Origin: Bacteroidales bacterium
GTDB taxonomy: Bacteria > Bacteroidota > Bacteroidia > Bacteroidales > P3
Direction of reading: 5' to 3'
DNA length: 56,100 bases
Assembly: GCA_031260565.1 (NCBI GenBank)
Contig: JAISLH010000124.1
Location: forward strand, 1-56,100
The notes beneath the pieces were generated by a model. That model did not search any database, was not told the DNA's origin, and was given only the letters and a program-made list of their open reading frames with translations. The translations under genes were made by a program, and so were the position numbers. Shown piece by piece: positions 36,851-46,012 of the stretch. The first letter of the stretch is position 1; each line of letters begins with the position of its first letter.

Positions 36851-37633
36851 ATGGTATTCAATCAAGATATAATTAAACCTGAAAATTTGGTTTATAAGAG
36901 AACAAATGTGCTTACAGATGCTGTAATGCACTATTGCCCCGGCTGCGGACACGGAACAATTCATCGTGTAATAGCAGAAGTAATAGAAGAGATGGGCATT
37001 CAAGACAAGGCTATATGCATTGCACCGGTTGGTTGCTCTGTGTTGGCTTATAACTATTTCAATGTTGATTCGCAAGGTGCGGCTCACGGACGTGCTCCTG
37101 CAATAGCAACAGCCATTCAACGACTTTATCCCGATAATCATGTTTTCACTTATCAGGGAGATGGAGACTTGGCGGCTATAGGAACGGCTGAAACAATTCA
37201 CGCCTGCAACAGAGGAGAGAATATTGTTATCATCTTTGTCAATAATGGTATCTATGGAATGACAGGAGGTCAAATGGCTCCTACCACATTGATAGGTATG
37301 AAGACGGCAACAACTCCTTACGGACGTAGTGTTGAATTAAATGGCTATCCTTTGCAGATAACAGAGTTGTTAGCAGAGCTACCGGGTACATATTATGTAA
37401 CTCGTCAATCTGTTCATACACCTGCTGCTGTTCGCAAGGCAAAGAAAGCTATCCGTCAAGCCTTCGAAAATCAAAAAGGAAAGAAAGGAACTTCTTTTGT
37501 TGAGCTTGTTTCAAATTGTAATTCGGGTTGGAAGATGACTCCTGTTGCAGCCAACAAGTGGATGGAAGAAAATATGTTCCCTAAATATCCTGTTGGTGAC
37601 ATAAAAGTAAATGGAGAAAAAGTAAGTAAATAA
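36851..37633 (+). CDS. 2-oxoacid:ferredoxin oxidoreductase, beta subunit (TPP-binding)
   Basis: 260 residues. It holds the thiamine pyrophosphate motif, GDGDLAAIG through IIFVNNGIYGMTGGQ (about 101-140), and the upstream CPGCGHG motif (about 28-34) typical of this subunit. These residues bind the diphosphate-Mg of TPP. With the alpha subunit it decarboxylates the 2-oxoacid and passes electrons through iron-sulfur clusters to ferredoxin. Coenzyme A is the acyl acceptor. It is 19 bp from the gamma subunit gene. Confidence 0.94.
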   Translation: MVFNQDIIKPENLVYKRTNVLTDAVMHYCPGCGHGTIHRVIAEVIEEMGIQDKAICIAPVGCSVLAYNYFNVDSQGAAHGRAPAIATAIQRLYPDNHVFTYQGDGDLAAIGTAETIHACNRGENIVIIFVNNGIYGMTGGQMAPTTLIGMKTATTPYGRSVELNGYPLQITELLAELPGTYYVTRQSVHTPAAVRKAKKAIRQAFENQKGKKGTSFVELVSNCNSGWKMTPVAANKWMEENMFPKYPVGDIKVNGEKVSK

Positions 37634-37652
37634 CCCATAAAAACTAAATACA

Positions 37653-38204
37653 ATGACAGAAGAAATAATAATCGCAGGTTTCGGAGGACAAGGAGTTTTA
37701 TCAATGGGTAAGATACTTGCTTACTCTGGGGCAATGCAAGACAAAGAAGTTAGCTGGATGCCTTCTTACGGACCTGAAATGCGTGGAGGTACAGCAAATG
37801 TATCAGTAATCATCTCAGACGAAAGAATTAGCTCTCCAATCATCAGTCAGTTTGACACGGCAATCATTCTTAATCAGCAATCGTTGGATAAGTTTGAGCA
37901 TAGCGTTAAGCCCGGTGGAGTACTGCTTTATGACCCTAATGGTATCACAAAGCCACCTACACGTAAGGACATAAACATCTATAAAGTTGCCGCAACAGAG
38001 AAGAGTGCTGAACTTGGTATGGCAAAGGTATTTAATATGATAGTTTTGGGAGCATTCCTGAAGGTGAAACCCGTTGTTACGGAGGAGTATATTGAAAAGG
38101 GATTGCTCAAATCATTACCTGAACGTCATCACAAACTCATTCCAGACAACTTAAAGGCTGTTGAAACAGGTAAAGAACTTGTAGAAACGGTACATACATT
38201 GTAA
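37653..38204 (+). CDS. 2-oxoacid:ferredoxin oxidoreductase, gamma subunit
   Basis: 183 residues with the family's N-terminal GFGGQGVLSMGK and the PSYGPEMRGGTA motif (about 37-48). This subunit forms the third structural domain of pyruvate/2-oxoacid:ferredoxin oxidoreductases and takes part in CoA binding. Last gene of the operon; an imperfect terminator hairpin follows, and behind that the 21-bp tandem array (38276-38614). Confidence 0.93.
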   Translation: MTEEIIIAGFGGQGVLSMGKILAYSGAMQDKEVSWMPSYGPEMRGGTANVSVIISDERISSPIISQFDTAIILNQQSLDKFEHSVKPGGVLLYDPNGITKPPTRKDINIYKVAATEKSAELGMAKVFNMIVLGAFLKVKPVVTEEYIEKGLLKSLPERHHKLIPDNLKAVETGKELVETVHTL

Positions 38205-38226
38205 GAATTGGTATTACAATAAAAAG

Positions 38227-38263
38227 AAAAGCTCGCTGATTGATTTCAACGGGCTTTTATTTT
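38227..38263 (+). terminator. Terminator of the 2-oxoacid:ferredoxin oxidoreductase operon
   Basis: AAAGCTCG and CGGGCTTT pair (one G-U) around a 14-nt loop and are followed by TATTTT. It lies between the gamma-subunit stop and the tandem repeat. Confidence 0.65.
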
Positions 38264-38275
38264 GTCTCATTAGGT

Positions 38276-38614
38276 TATAATCATTTTATAACCTGCGATA
38301 AAATGATTATAACCTGCGATAAAATGATTATAACCTGCGATAAATATTTTATAACCTGCGATAAAATGATTATAACCTGCGATAAACTTTTTATAACCTG
38401 CGATAAACTTTTTATAACCTGCTATAATCATTTTATAACCTGCTATAATCATTTTATAACCTGCTATAAATTTTTTTTAGCAGGAAATAAATTCATTTTA
38501 GCAGGAAATAAATTCATTTTAGCAGGAAATAAATTCGTTTTAGCAGGAAATAAATTCGTTTTAGCAGGAAATAAATTCGTTTTAGCAGGAAATAAATTCG
38601 TTTTAGCAGATAAT
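38276..38614. repeat. Sixteen-unit tandem array with 21-bp period and a polarity switch
   Basis: The first nine units carry TATAACCTGC, with the core CCTGC at 38292 and every 21 bp to 38460. The next seven carry TTTAGCAGG, with GCAGG at 38480 and every 21 bp to 38606 (the last reads GCAGA). GCAGG is the reverse complement of CCTGC, so the two halves face each other, joined by a 20-bp junction. Spacers are AT-rich and vary (AAAATGATT, AAACTTTTT, AAATTCGTT). There is no gene in 38264-38758 that I can support. Confidence 0.97.
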
Positions 38615-38758
38615 AAATTAAATTTTACAAGTTATGGGAGGACAATTTCCGTTCCTTAAATATAATCCTGCGGCTACTCCAGTCTTTCGTTTTGCCGTTC
38701 TCAAACCTTTGCCCTGCTGTAAAGATTGGTAAAATGCGGTGAAGTTATTTTTTATTAC

Positions 38759-38766
38759 TAACTTTG
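38759..38766 (+). promoter_or_regulatory. -7 promoter element of uvrA
   Basis: TAACTTTG followed by CCGCCTCAAAA, 22 bp before the ATG. Confidence 0.75.
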
Positions 38767-38788
38767 CCGCCTCAAAATAAAAAACATA

Positions 38789-41566
38789 ATGCCAGTAAGT
38801 AACGATAAATCAATTTCCATTAAAGGAGCAAGAGTCAATAATCTTAAAAATATTGACGTGGAACTTCCTGCCAATAAACTAATCGTTATAACCGGCGTAT
38901 CCGGTTCGGGAAAGACTTCGCTGGCTTTTGATACCCTTTTTGCAGAAGGACAAAGGCGTTATGTAGAGTCTTTATCGGCTTACGCAAGGCAGTTTATGGG
39001 TAAGATGAATAAACCTGAGGTTGATTCAATTAGCAATATTGCTCCCGCAATCGCAGTAGAGCAAAGGACATCTAACCGAAATCCCCGCTCAACTGTGGGA
39101 ACGACAACCGAGATTTATGAATATATGAAGCTGTTGTTTGCAAGGATTGGAAGGACTTATTCACCTGTTTCGGGCAATGAAGTAATCAGGCATTCGGTTG
39201 CCAATGTAGTTGATTCTGTTTTAATGTTGCCGCAGGGCGAAAAGATAACTCTGCTTTGCAATATCTTACTTCGGGATAATGAAACGTTGAAGCAGCGGCT
39301 TGAATTATTGATACAGCTTGGTTATATGAGAGTTTATGTTGATAATCAGGTAATGTTGATTGAGGATTATTTGAAAAGCGGCAGCAAAACGAAGATTGAA
39401 GACATTAAATTGGTAATTGACCGTCTTGTCGTCAAAAAAGATGATGAGGAAACATATCTTCGGCTCAGTGATTCGGTGCATACGGCTTTCAATGAGGGTG
39501 ATGGATATTGTGAAGTGCTTACTCCGAATGATAAGTTGAGGTTTTCTAATCGTTTTGAAGCCGATGGTATTGTTTTCACAAAACCTTCTGAGAATTTTTT
39601 CTCGTTTAATAATGTTTATGGAGCGTGTCAGCGTTGTAAGGGGTCGGGTCATATTGAGGATATTTCGGAAGAATTGGTTATAACGAACCCTTCGCTTTCT
39701 ATCTTTGAGGGTGCGGTTAATTGTTGGAGGGGGGAGATGATGCAAAACTACAAAGAGGATTTTATTACAAAGGCTCACGATAAGTTTCCAATACATAAAC
39801 CATACAATCAGCTCAATGAGGCTCAGAAGCGTTTGCTTTGGTATGGTGATAAGAAAATTCTGGGTATTTATCCTTTCTTTGAAATGTTGCGAAGGGAAAA
39901 TCACAAGATACAATTCCGCGTTATGTTAGCACGATATACTGGAAAAACGACCTGTCCTGAATGTCTGGGAACGCGACTTCGCAAAGACGCTTCTTATGTT
40001 AAGATTGCGGGGAAATCTATTGTTGATTTGGTCTTGTTACCTGTTGATGAACTTGCAGCCTTTTTTAATAATATCACGCTGACTGAATATGAGGGAGAGG
40101 TGGCTCAAAGAATTATAGCAGAGATACGAACAAGGCTTGGTTATTTACAAGATGTCGGCTTATCATATCTTACACTCAACCGACAGAGTTCAACGCTCTC
40201 AGGTGGCGAATCACAAAGAATAAGTCTGGCTACTTCACTTGGCAGTCCGCTTGTAGGCTCTATGTATATTCTTGATGAACCTACGATAGGACTTCATTCA
40301 CGCGACACGGACAATCTTTTGAAAGTGCTAAAGCAACTGAGAGATGAGGGTAATACAGTCATTGTTGTGGAGCACGACAGGCAGGTTATAGAGGCGGCAG
40401 ATTATATTGTGGATATAGGACTCGGTGCAGGACGAAATGGAGGTGAAGTAGTATTTGCAGGAAACTTCAATCAGTTGTTGCAAAACAAAACATCACTCAC
40501 AGCAAGGTATATTCGCAAGGAACTAATGGTTAATATACCCGACCGTTACCGTAAATGGAAAGAATATTTGTTGATAGAAAATGCTTACGAGCATAATTTG
40601 AAAAATGTAACCTTCAAAGTACCATTAGGAATACGAACAACTGTTTGTGGCGTTTCAGGTTCTGGTAAAACGACTCTTGTTAAGACGGCGTTCTATAATG
40701 CTGTCAGATTACACTTGCAGGGTGTTGCCGATGCCATTCCTAAATGCAGTCAGTTGCAAGGCTCAATCAAACTTATCCAAGCAGTGGAAATGGTTAGTCA
40801 AGAGCCAATCGGTCGTTCTACCCGTTCCAATCCCGTTACTTATCTTGGGGCTTTTGACGATATTCGTTCTCTTTATGCTTCCCAACCAATGGCTCATCAA
40901 AGAAAATTAACATCTGGCTATTTCTCGTTCAACTCTGACGGCGGCGGACGTTGCAAACACTGCAAGGGAGACGGCACAATAACCGTTCCGATGCAATTTA
41001 TGGCGGACGTAGTTCTGCCCTGCGAACATTGTAACGGCAAAAGGTACTCGGAAGAAGCCATAGAAATTAAATACAAAGGGCAATCCATTGCAGACGTTCT
41101 TGAAATGACTATTGAGCAAGCAAAGGAATTTTTTGCCAATGCCAACTCTGATGCCAACGGACGCATAATTCAGAAGCTTAACTCCTTGATAGATGTTGGT
41201 CTTGGTTACTTAAAGCTCGGGCAATCTTCATCTACGTTAAGTGGAGGTGAGGCTCAGCGTGTCAAATTGGCATATTTTCTCTCCAAAGGTAACACTCAAC
41301 ACAAGACATTGTTCATTTTTGACGAGCCTACCACAGGTCTGCACTTTGATGACATAAATAAACTCAACCGATGCTTTGATGCCTTAGTTGAAATGGGTCA
41401 TACGCTCTTGGTGATAGAGCATAACGCAGACATAATCAAGACTTCTGATTGGGTAATAGAGCTTGGAAAAGAGGGCGGTAAGCAAGGTGGGGAGATAATC
41501 TTTGAAGGCACGCCTGACGATTTACTCTTAACAAATCCAAAGACCTATACGGCTCAATTCTTATGA
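38789..41566 (+). CDS. uvrA: Excinuclease ABC subunit A, variant lacking the first zinc-finger half
   Basis: 925 residues, close to standard UvrA. Two ABC ATPase halves are intact: Walker [11 protein letters not shown] and [10 protein letters not shown], signatures LSGGESQRI and LSGGEAQRV, Walker [10 protein letters not shown] and FDEPTTGLH. The C-terminal zinc finger is complete (CKHCKGDG, about 20 residues, CEHCNGK). In the first half, only the CQRCKGSG pair is present; where other UvrAs have an upstream CPxC there is [11 protein letters not shown]. This resembles UvrA paralogues in Bacteroidota, so it may be the second UvrA of the genome. Canonical UvrA recognises DNA damage and loads UvrB. 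No uvrB or uvrC is nearby. Confidence 0.93.
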   Translation: MPVSNDKSISIKGARVNNLKNIDVELPANKLIVITGVSGSGKTSLAFDTLFAEGQRRYVESLSAYARQFMGKMNKPEVDSISNIAPAIAVEQRTSNRNPRSTVGTTTEIYEYMKLLFARIGRTYSPVSGNEVIRHSVANVVDSVLMLPQGEKITLLCNILLRDNETLKQRLELLIQLGYMRVYVDNQVMLIEDYLKSGSKTKIEDIKLVIDRLVVKKDDEETYLRLSDSVHTAFNEGDGYCEVLTPNDKLRFSNRFEADGIVFTKPSENFFSFNNVYGACQRCKGSGHIEDISEELVITNPSLSIFEGAVNCWRGEMMQNYKEDFITKAHDKFPIHKPYNQLNEAQKRLLWYGDKKILGIYPFFEMLRRENHKIQFRVMLARYTGKTTCPECLGTRLRKDASYVKIAGKSIVDLVLLPVDELAAFFNNITLTEYEGEVAQRIIAEIRTRLGYLQDVGLSYLTLNRQSSTLSGGESQRISLATSLGSPLVGSMYILDEPTIGLHSRDTDNLLKVLKQLRDEGNTVIVVEHDRQVIEAADYIVDIGLGAGRNGGEVVFAGNFNQLLQNKTSLTARYIRKELMVNIPDRYRKWKEYLLIENAYEHNLKNVTFKVPLGIRTTVCGVSGSGKTTLVKTAFYNAVRLHLQGVADAIPKCSQLQGSIKLIQAVEMVSQEPIGRSTRSNPVTYLGAFDDIRSLYASQPMAHQRKLTSGYFSFNSDGGGRCKHCKGDGTITVPMQFMADVVLPCEHCNGKRYSEEAIEIKYKGQSIADVLEMTIEQAKEFFANANSDANGRIIQKLNSLIDVGLGYLKLGQSSSTLSGGEAQRVKLAYFLSKGNTQHKTLFIFDEPTTGLHFDDINKLNRCFDALVEMGHTLLVIEHNADIIKTSDWVIELGKEGGKQGGEIIFEGTPDDLLLTNPKTYTAQFL

Positions 41567-41680
41567 CACTAAGACCGCAAATAGTCCGATAAATAATTAT
41601 AGGGCTTTATATCACATAAATCATATCCATATATTTTGCAGCACCTTGCTATTTGGTTATAGCGAAGTGTTGCTTCATTT

Positions 41681-41743
41681 TCCTAAAGCGGCGTTTCAGC
41701 GTCACGAAGTGGCGTTTCGTGACGCTAAAACGCCGCTTTAGGA
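41681..41743. repeat. GGCGTTT-family hairpin repeat (class I), 26-bp stem
   Basis: Arms TCCTAAAGCGGCGTTT, one mismatch, then AGCGTCACG on the left pair with the complementary sequence on the right, giving a 26-bp stem around an 11-nt loop that itself contains GGCGTTT. It lies about 115 bp behind uvrA. No gene elsewhere in 41567-41913. Confidence 0.92.
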
Positions 41744-41913
41744 AAAAGAAGCAGAGCTTGGCTGAAATGAATGCTAAAAATGGCTGCTTTTTATGAGTGT
41801 TTTATATAAATTATGAGTATGAAGAGTGCAATTATTGTATCAATTTAAGGTGATGTTTTGCCTTAAAAATAGTATAGAAAAGGCTTAATAGTTTGTAATC
41901 TGTAATTTTTGAT

Positions 41914-41921
41914 TACCTTTG
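41914..41921 (+). promoter_or_regulatory. -7 promoter element of the S41 protease gene
   Basis: TACCTTTG followed by CGGCTCTG, 24 bp before the ATG. Confidence 0.75.
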
Positions 41922-41944
41922 CGGCTCTGTAAAATGAAGAATTT

Positions 41945-43597
41945 ATGAACAAAACAAAGATTTTTATCATCTGCTTTTTCGCTCCATTTATTGTCTGCTC
42001 TCAAAGCAATTATCAAAACAATAATGAGGACAAAAGCTTTGAATTATCCAAGAACTTGGAGATTTTTTCCGCCGTCTATCGTACATTACACACTACTTAT
42101 GTTGATGATATTCAAAGCGGAGATTTGGTTAAGACAGCCATTGACGCTATGCTTGCCAAGCTTGACCCATACACAAACTTCTTTCCCGAAGCCGATATGG
42201 AAGATGTGAAAATGCAGTTGCTCGGTCAGTATGGAGGAATTGGTGCTTTGATACATCAGAAGGGCGACAGGGTTTATATTTCTGAGCCTTTTGAAGGTCT
42301 GCCTGCTTATGAAGCTGGACTGAAGGCGGGGGATGAAATTATTGAAGTCAATGGAATGAACGCTAAAGGAAAGAATTCCAATCAGGTAACGGAGGTTCTG
42401 CGTGGTCAAGCAGGCTCTGACATATCCATAAAGATAGAGCGGGAAGGCAAAACAATGGAAGTAAAATTCAAACGTAGAGAAATCAAGTTTCCAAACGTAC
42501 CATACTATGGAGTGGTTCGCAACAATATCGGCTACATTAAGCTGAATGAATTTACACAGGAAGCCGGTAACCACGTTGCAGAAGCGTTTCGCTCCTTGAA
42601 ATCAAAGGATAACATAAGCGGATTGATAATAGACTTGCGAGGAAACGGAGGCGGGTTACTCAATGAAGCCGTTAATATCGTCAATATCTTCGTTGAGAAA
42701 GGGCAGCCTATCGTTTCAACAAAAGGAAAGCTCAAAGAACGCGACCAAAACTTCAAAACACAGATGCCACCTCTTGATGTCAATATACCTGTTGTCGTTT
42801 TGGTAGATAATTACTCTGCTTCGGCGTCAGAGATTGTTGCAGGCAGCTTGCAAGACCTTGATAGAGCTGTGATAATGGGGCAAAGAACTTTCGGCAAGGG
42901 CTTGGTTCAAAACGTCATACCTTTATTATATAATACGCAGATGAAGGTTACTGTCTCCAAGTATTACATTCCAAGCGGCAGATGTATCCAAGCCATTGAC
43001 TATTCTCACAGAAATATAGAAGGTAAGGCTGAAAAGATGCCCGATTCCTTACGTACAGCGTTTAAAACTAAGGGAGGACGGACGGTTTATGACGGCTTGG
43101 GCATAGAGCCTGACGTTTCCATAGAATCTAAATGGGCTCCAGACATAGCAATAGCGATTATTACCAAGTATCTTTCCTTTGATTATGCTACCGAATTTGT
43201 GAAAAAGCACCCTAAGATAGCGTCTGCAAAAGATTTTACGATAACTGACGAGATTTATAACGACTTTTTGAATTTTATAAAGGACAAGGACTATTCCTAT
43301 AAAACTGATACAGAACGCCGACTTGAAGATTTGAGAAAAGAAGCCGAGCAAGAAAAGTTTGACAAATCAACATTGGAAGCCATAGAGCACTTACAGCAAA
43401 GGGTGAAAGACGATAAAGCCGATGACCTTACCAAGTTTAAGGACGACATAAAGAACATCCTGCTTTCAGAAATCGTTGTTCGTTACTATAATCAGAAGGG
43501 TCGTATTGAGTCTCTTTTGCCTTACGACAAGGAAGTCAATCAAGCGATAGACCTTTTGCTCAATGCAGAAGCCTATAAGAAGATTTTGAAGCCGTAA
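41945..43597 (+). CDS. C-terminal processing peptidase, S41 family (CtpA/Prc-like)
   Basis: 550 residues. A signal peptide (MNKTKIFIICFFAPFIVC) directs it to the periplasm. A PDZ domain follows at about 85-165 (GDEIIEVNGMNAKGK). The catalytic serine is in DNYSASASEIVAG and the lysine in QRTFGKGLVQN, the Ser/Lys dyad of S41. A helical C-terminal region of about 150 residues, rich in charged residues, is longer than in small CtpA enzymes. It trims C-termini of periplasmic or lipid-anchored proteins. Monocistronic, with a terminator shared with the convergent peptidase gene. Confidence 0.94.
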   Translation: MNKTKIFIICFFAPFIVCSQSNYQNNNEDKSFELSKNLEIFSAVYRTLHTTYVDDIQSGDLVKTAIDAMLAKLDPYTNFFPEADMEDVKMQLLGQYGGIGALIHQKGDRVYISEPFEGLPAYEAGLKAGDEIIEVNGMNAKGKNSNQVTEVLRGQAGSDISIKIEREGKTMEVKFKRREIKFPNVPYYGVVRNNIGYIKLNEFTQEAGNHVAEAFRSLKSKDNISGLIIDLRGNGGGLLNEAVNIVNIFVEKGQPIVSTKGKLKERDQNFKTQMPPLDVNIPVVVLVDNYSASASEIVAGSLQDLDRAVIMGQRTFGKGLVQNVIPLLYNTQMKVTVSKYYIPSGRCIQAIDYSHRNIEGKAEKMPDSLRTAFKTKGGRTVYDGLGIEPDVSIESKWAPDIAIAIITKYLSFDYATEFVKKHPKIASAKDFTITDEIYNDFLNFIKDKDYSYKTDTERRLEDLRKEAEQEKFDKSTLEAIEHLQQRVKDDKADDLTKFKDDIKNILLSEIVVRYYNQKGRIESLLPYDKEVNQAIDLLLNAEAYKKILKP

Positions 43598-43616
43598 CAT
43601 TTGATTACACCAAAAT

Positions 43617-43655
43617 AAAGCAGGACTTCGCTATTGTGAAGTCCTGCTTTATTTT
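43617..43655. terminator. Bidirectional terminator between the S41 and M3 peptidase genes
   Basis: AAAGCAGGACTTC pairs perfectly with GAAGTCCTGCTTT around an 8-nt loop, followed by ATTTT on the plus strand and preceded by an A-rich stretch usable on the minus strand. Confidence 0.88.
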
Positions 43656-43711
43656 GCCCTTTCTTGGTTTTAATTTGGGGAAAGGGTATTATGGTGGGTC
43701 TTTTCGCTTAA

Positions 43712-45841
43712 CTAATCTATAAATCCGCAGCGGCGAAGCAATGCGTCTTTGGTTGGAGGCTGTCCTCTGAAGGCTTTGTACAACTGCATAGGGTCTTTTT
43801 TGCCTCCTTTTGAGAGAATATTTTTGCGAAACGAGTCAGCAACCTCACGATTGAAGATTCCCTTTGCCTTAAAGACCGAAAAAGCGTCTGCATCAAGCAC
43901 CTCAGCCCATTTATATCCATAATAACCAGCCGCATATCCTCCTCCAAAGATATGACTAAACTGAGGGGACATCATACAACTGTCTATCATTGGCATCAAC
44001 TCTGCTTTGAGCGAAGCATTTCTTTCTATTGCCTCAACGCTACCGCTATATGCTTTGGTAATTGTGTGCCAATTCATATCTATTATGCCGAAAAACAACT
44101 GTCTTATGGATAACCAGCCTGCCAAGTAACGCTCCGAAGCAATCAATTTGTCAATTAACTCCTGCGGAATCTTCTCTCCGCTTTTGTAATGTGTGGCAAA
44201 CATATCCAAAAATGCCCTTTCGGTGGCAAAGTTCTCCATTATCTGAGACGGAAGTTCCACAAAATCGTGATAAACGTTCGTTCCTGACAGACTTTCGTAA
44301 GAACAATCGGAAAGAATGCCGTGAAGACAATGACCAAACTCGTGTAAGAATGTGTTAAACTCTTCAAAGGTCAGAAGAGATGGCTCTTTTGATGTAGGTT
44401 TTGTGAAGTTACAGACCATTTGTATAAGGGGTCGCACATCTGTTTTGTCCAAATCCTTGCGTTGTTCTCTGAAACTTGTCATCCAAGCACCACTTCGCTT
44501 TGACGCACGAGGGAAAAAGTCCATATAAAGCACTGCCATAAACTTATCGTTCTTCGTATCCCAAACTTCATAGACCATAACATCAGGATGATACTTCTCT
44601 ATGGTCGTGTTTTCTCTAAATTCCAAGTCATAGAGTCTTTGAGCCAAAGCAAAAATACCTTGTTTTACGCTCTCCAAACGAAAATATGGCTTAATCAATT
44701 CAGGGTTTATCGCATATTTTTCATTCTTTAATTTCTCTGACCAATAGGAAAAATCCCATCGTTGAAGGTTTGAGTCAAATCCATTGGCGTTTGCGTAATC
44801 TGAAACCTGTTTCAAATCCTTTTTAGCGAATGGAAGAGAGGCTTGAAGCAAGTCTTCAATAAATTCATTGACCGTTTCAACATTTTGAGCCATTGTATTG
44901 TCCAAACGATAGGCTGCAAAATTTTCATAACCCAGCAGTTGAGCTAACCGCAATCGGGAATTGGCAATTTGAATTAAGACTTCCTTATTATCGTTTGTGT
45001 CGTTGTGATTAGCCTTTGAGTTATATGCTCGCCAAATTTGCTCTCTCAGGTTGCGGTTTTCGGCATAGGTGATGAACGGAATGTAGCTTGGTGCGTCCAA
45101 AGTGAAGACCCAGCCTTTTTCTTTTTTGCTTTTGGCTAACTCAGCTGCCGCTTCAATGGCGTATTTTGGCAATCCCTTCAAATCTTTCTTGTCTTTAATC
45201 AACAGAGAGTAAGAATTGTTATCGGCTAACACGTTTTGGTTGAAGCGTAAGGTTAAAATAGCCAACTCTTCACTTACTTTGCGAAATTCCTCTCTATGTT
45301 TGGCATCAATTAAAGCTCCACTTTGTACAAATGCTTTGTAGGTTCGCTCTAACAACATCCTGTCTTCTGCTGTCAATGGCAAATCATCTTGTTGCAGATA
45401 GACTTTTTGCACTCTTGAGAACAAGACTTGGTTGAGGTAAATGTCGTTAGAGTGTTTTGTAAGCAAGGGTGAAATTTCCATTGCAAGCTCCTGCATTGTC
45501 TCATCGGTGTTTGATTCATTGAGATTGAAGAACAGCGAAGTTATTTTGCCTAACAACTTACCCGCATTCTCTAAGGCAACGATAGTATTTTCAAAACTTG
45601 GGTCATCTTTGCATTCACTTATTGCTTCAATCTCTTGCTTTGCTTCAGACAAGGCATAATTTATTGCCGGTTTATAGTGCTCTGTCTTAATGGAAGCAAA
45701 GGGTGGCGTATCAAACGGCGTGTTCCATTGTGCTATAAGAGGGTTTTGAGCAAGCTCATTCTTCATTTTGGCTTCGTTATTCTGTGCCATAATCATTTGA
45801 TTTGTTAATATTAGTACTACGATTGAAAGTTTTTTTATCAT
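43712..45841 (-). CDS. dcp: M3-family peptidyl-dipeptidase (Dcp type)
   Basis: 709 residues. A signal peptide (MIKKLSIVVLILTNQMIMA) points to a periplasmic form; Bacteroidota M3 peptidases are often exported. The zinc motif HEFGHCLHG (HEXXH) is at about 496-504 and a downstream Glu-containing GTNVYHDFVELPSQIMENF supplies the third ligand. The rest matches the bowl-shaped helical M3A fold. It would release dipeptides from the C-termini of oligopeptides or act as an oligopeptidase. Full length; ends 57 bp from the shared terminator. Confidence 0.92.
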   Translation of the reverse strand: MIKKLSIVVLILTNQMIMAQNNEAKMKNELAQNPLIAQWNTPFDTPPFASIKTEHYKPAINYALSEAKQEIEAISECKDDPSFENTIVALENAGKLLGKITSLFFNLNESNTDETMQELAMEISPLLTKHSNDIYLNQVLFSRVQKVYLQQDDLPLTAEDRMLLERTYKAFVQSGALIDAKHREEFRKVSEELAILTLRFNQNVLADNNSYSLLIKDKKDLKGLPKYAIEAAAELAKSKKEKGWVFTLDAPSYIPFITYAENRNLREQIWRAYNSKANHNDTNDNKEVLIQIANSRLRLAQLLGYENFAAYRLDNTMAQNVETVNEFIEDLLQASLPFAKKDLKQVSDYANANGFDSNLQRWDFSYWSEKLKNEKYAINPELIKPYFRLESVKQGIFALAQRLYDLEFRENTTIEKYHPDVMVYEVWDTKNDKFMAVLYMDFFPRASKRSGAWMTSFREQRKDLDKTDVRPLIQMVCNFTKPTSKEPSLLTFEEFNTFLHEFGHCLHGILSDCSYESLSGTNVYHDFVELPSQIMENFATERAFLDMFATHYKSGEKIPQELIDKLIASERYLAGWLSIRQLFFGIIDMNWHTITKAYSGSVEAIERNASLKAELMPMIDSCMMSPQFSHIFGGGYAAGYYGYKWAEVLDADAFSVFKAKGIFNREVADSFRKNILSKGGKKDPMQLYKAFRGQPPTKDALLRRCGFID

Positions 45842-45861
45842 ATTTCTTCATTTTGAGCTTG

Positions 45862-45869
45862 CAAAGTTA
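45862..45869 (-). promoter_or_regulatory. -7 promoter element of the M3 peptidase gene
   Basis: TAACTTTG on the minus strand followed by CAAGCTC, 21 bp before the ATG. Confidence 0.7.
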
Positions 45870-45935
45870 CAACTTTTTGATATAAAAGCCGCATTGTGGG
45901 TTCTTTGTGTTGGATATATTTTGCCGTTTTTTGCG

Positions 45936-46012
45936 AAAAGTAGGGGTAGGGTTCGCCTGCCCTACATTAGAATATGTGTTAAAAAGGGCAGGCGAACCCT
46001 GCCCCTACTTTT
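45936..46012. repeat. Long inverted repeat with 27-bp GC-rich arms, overlapping a stop codon
   Basis: Left arm 45936-45962 and right arm 45986-46012 are complementary with one mismatch (TAGGG against CAGGG). The core is AGGGTTCGCCTGCCC; the loop is 23 nt. The arms are far more GC-rich than the surroundings. The right arm overlaps the stop codon (46011-46013) of the flippase gene. It could serve as that gene's terminator or be a mobile miniature element. Confidence 0.9.

Noticed and set aside
38240-38659. A 139-residue open frame across the 21-bp tandem array, encoding heptad repeats of the ITCDK and LAGNK type
   Set aside because: It starts on TTG inside the operon terminator, has no promoter or ribosome binding site, and the opposite strand is open too (38270-38452). 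Because 21 is a multiple of three, any stop-free unit gives such frames on both strands.
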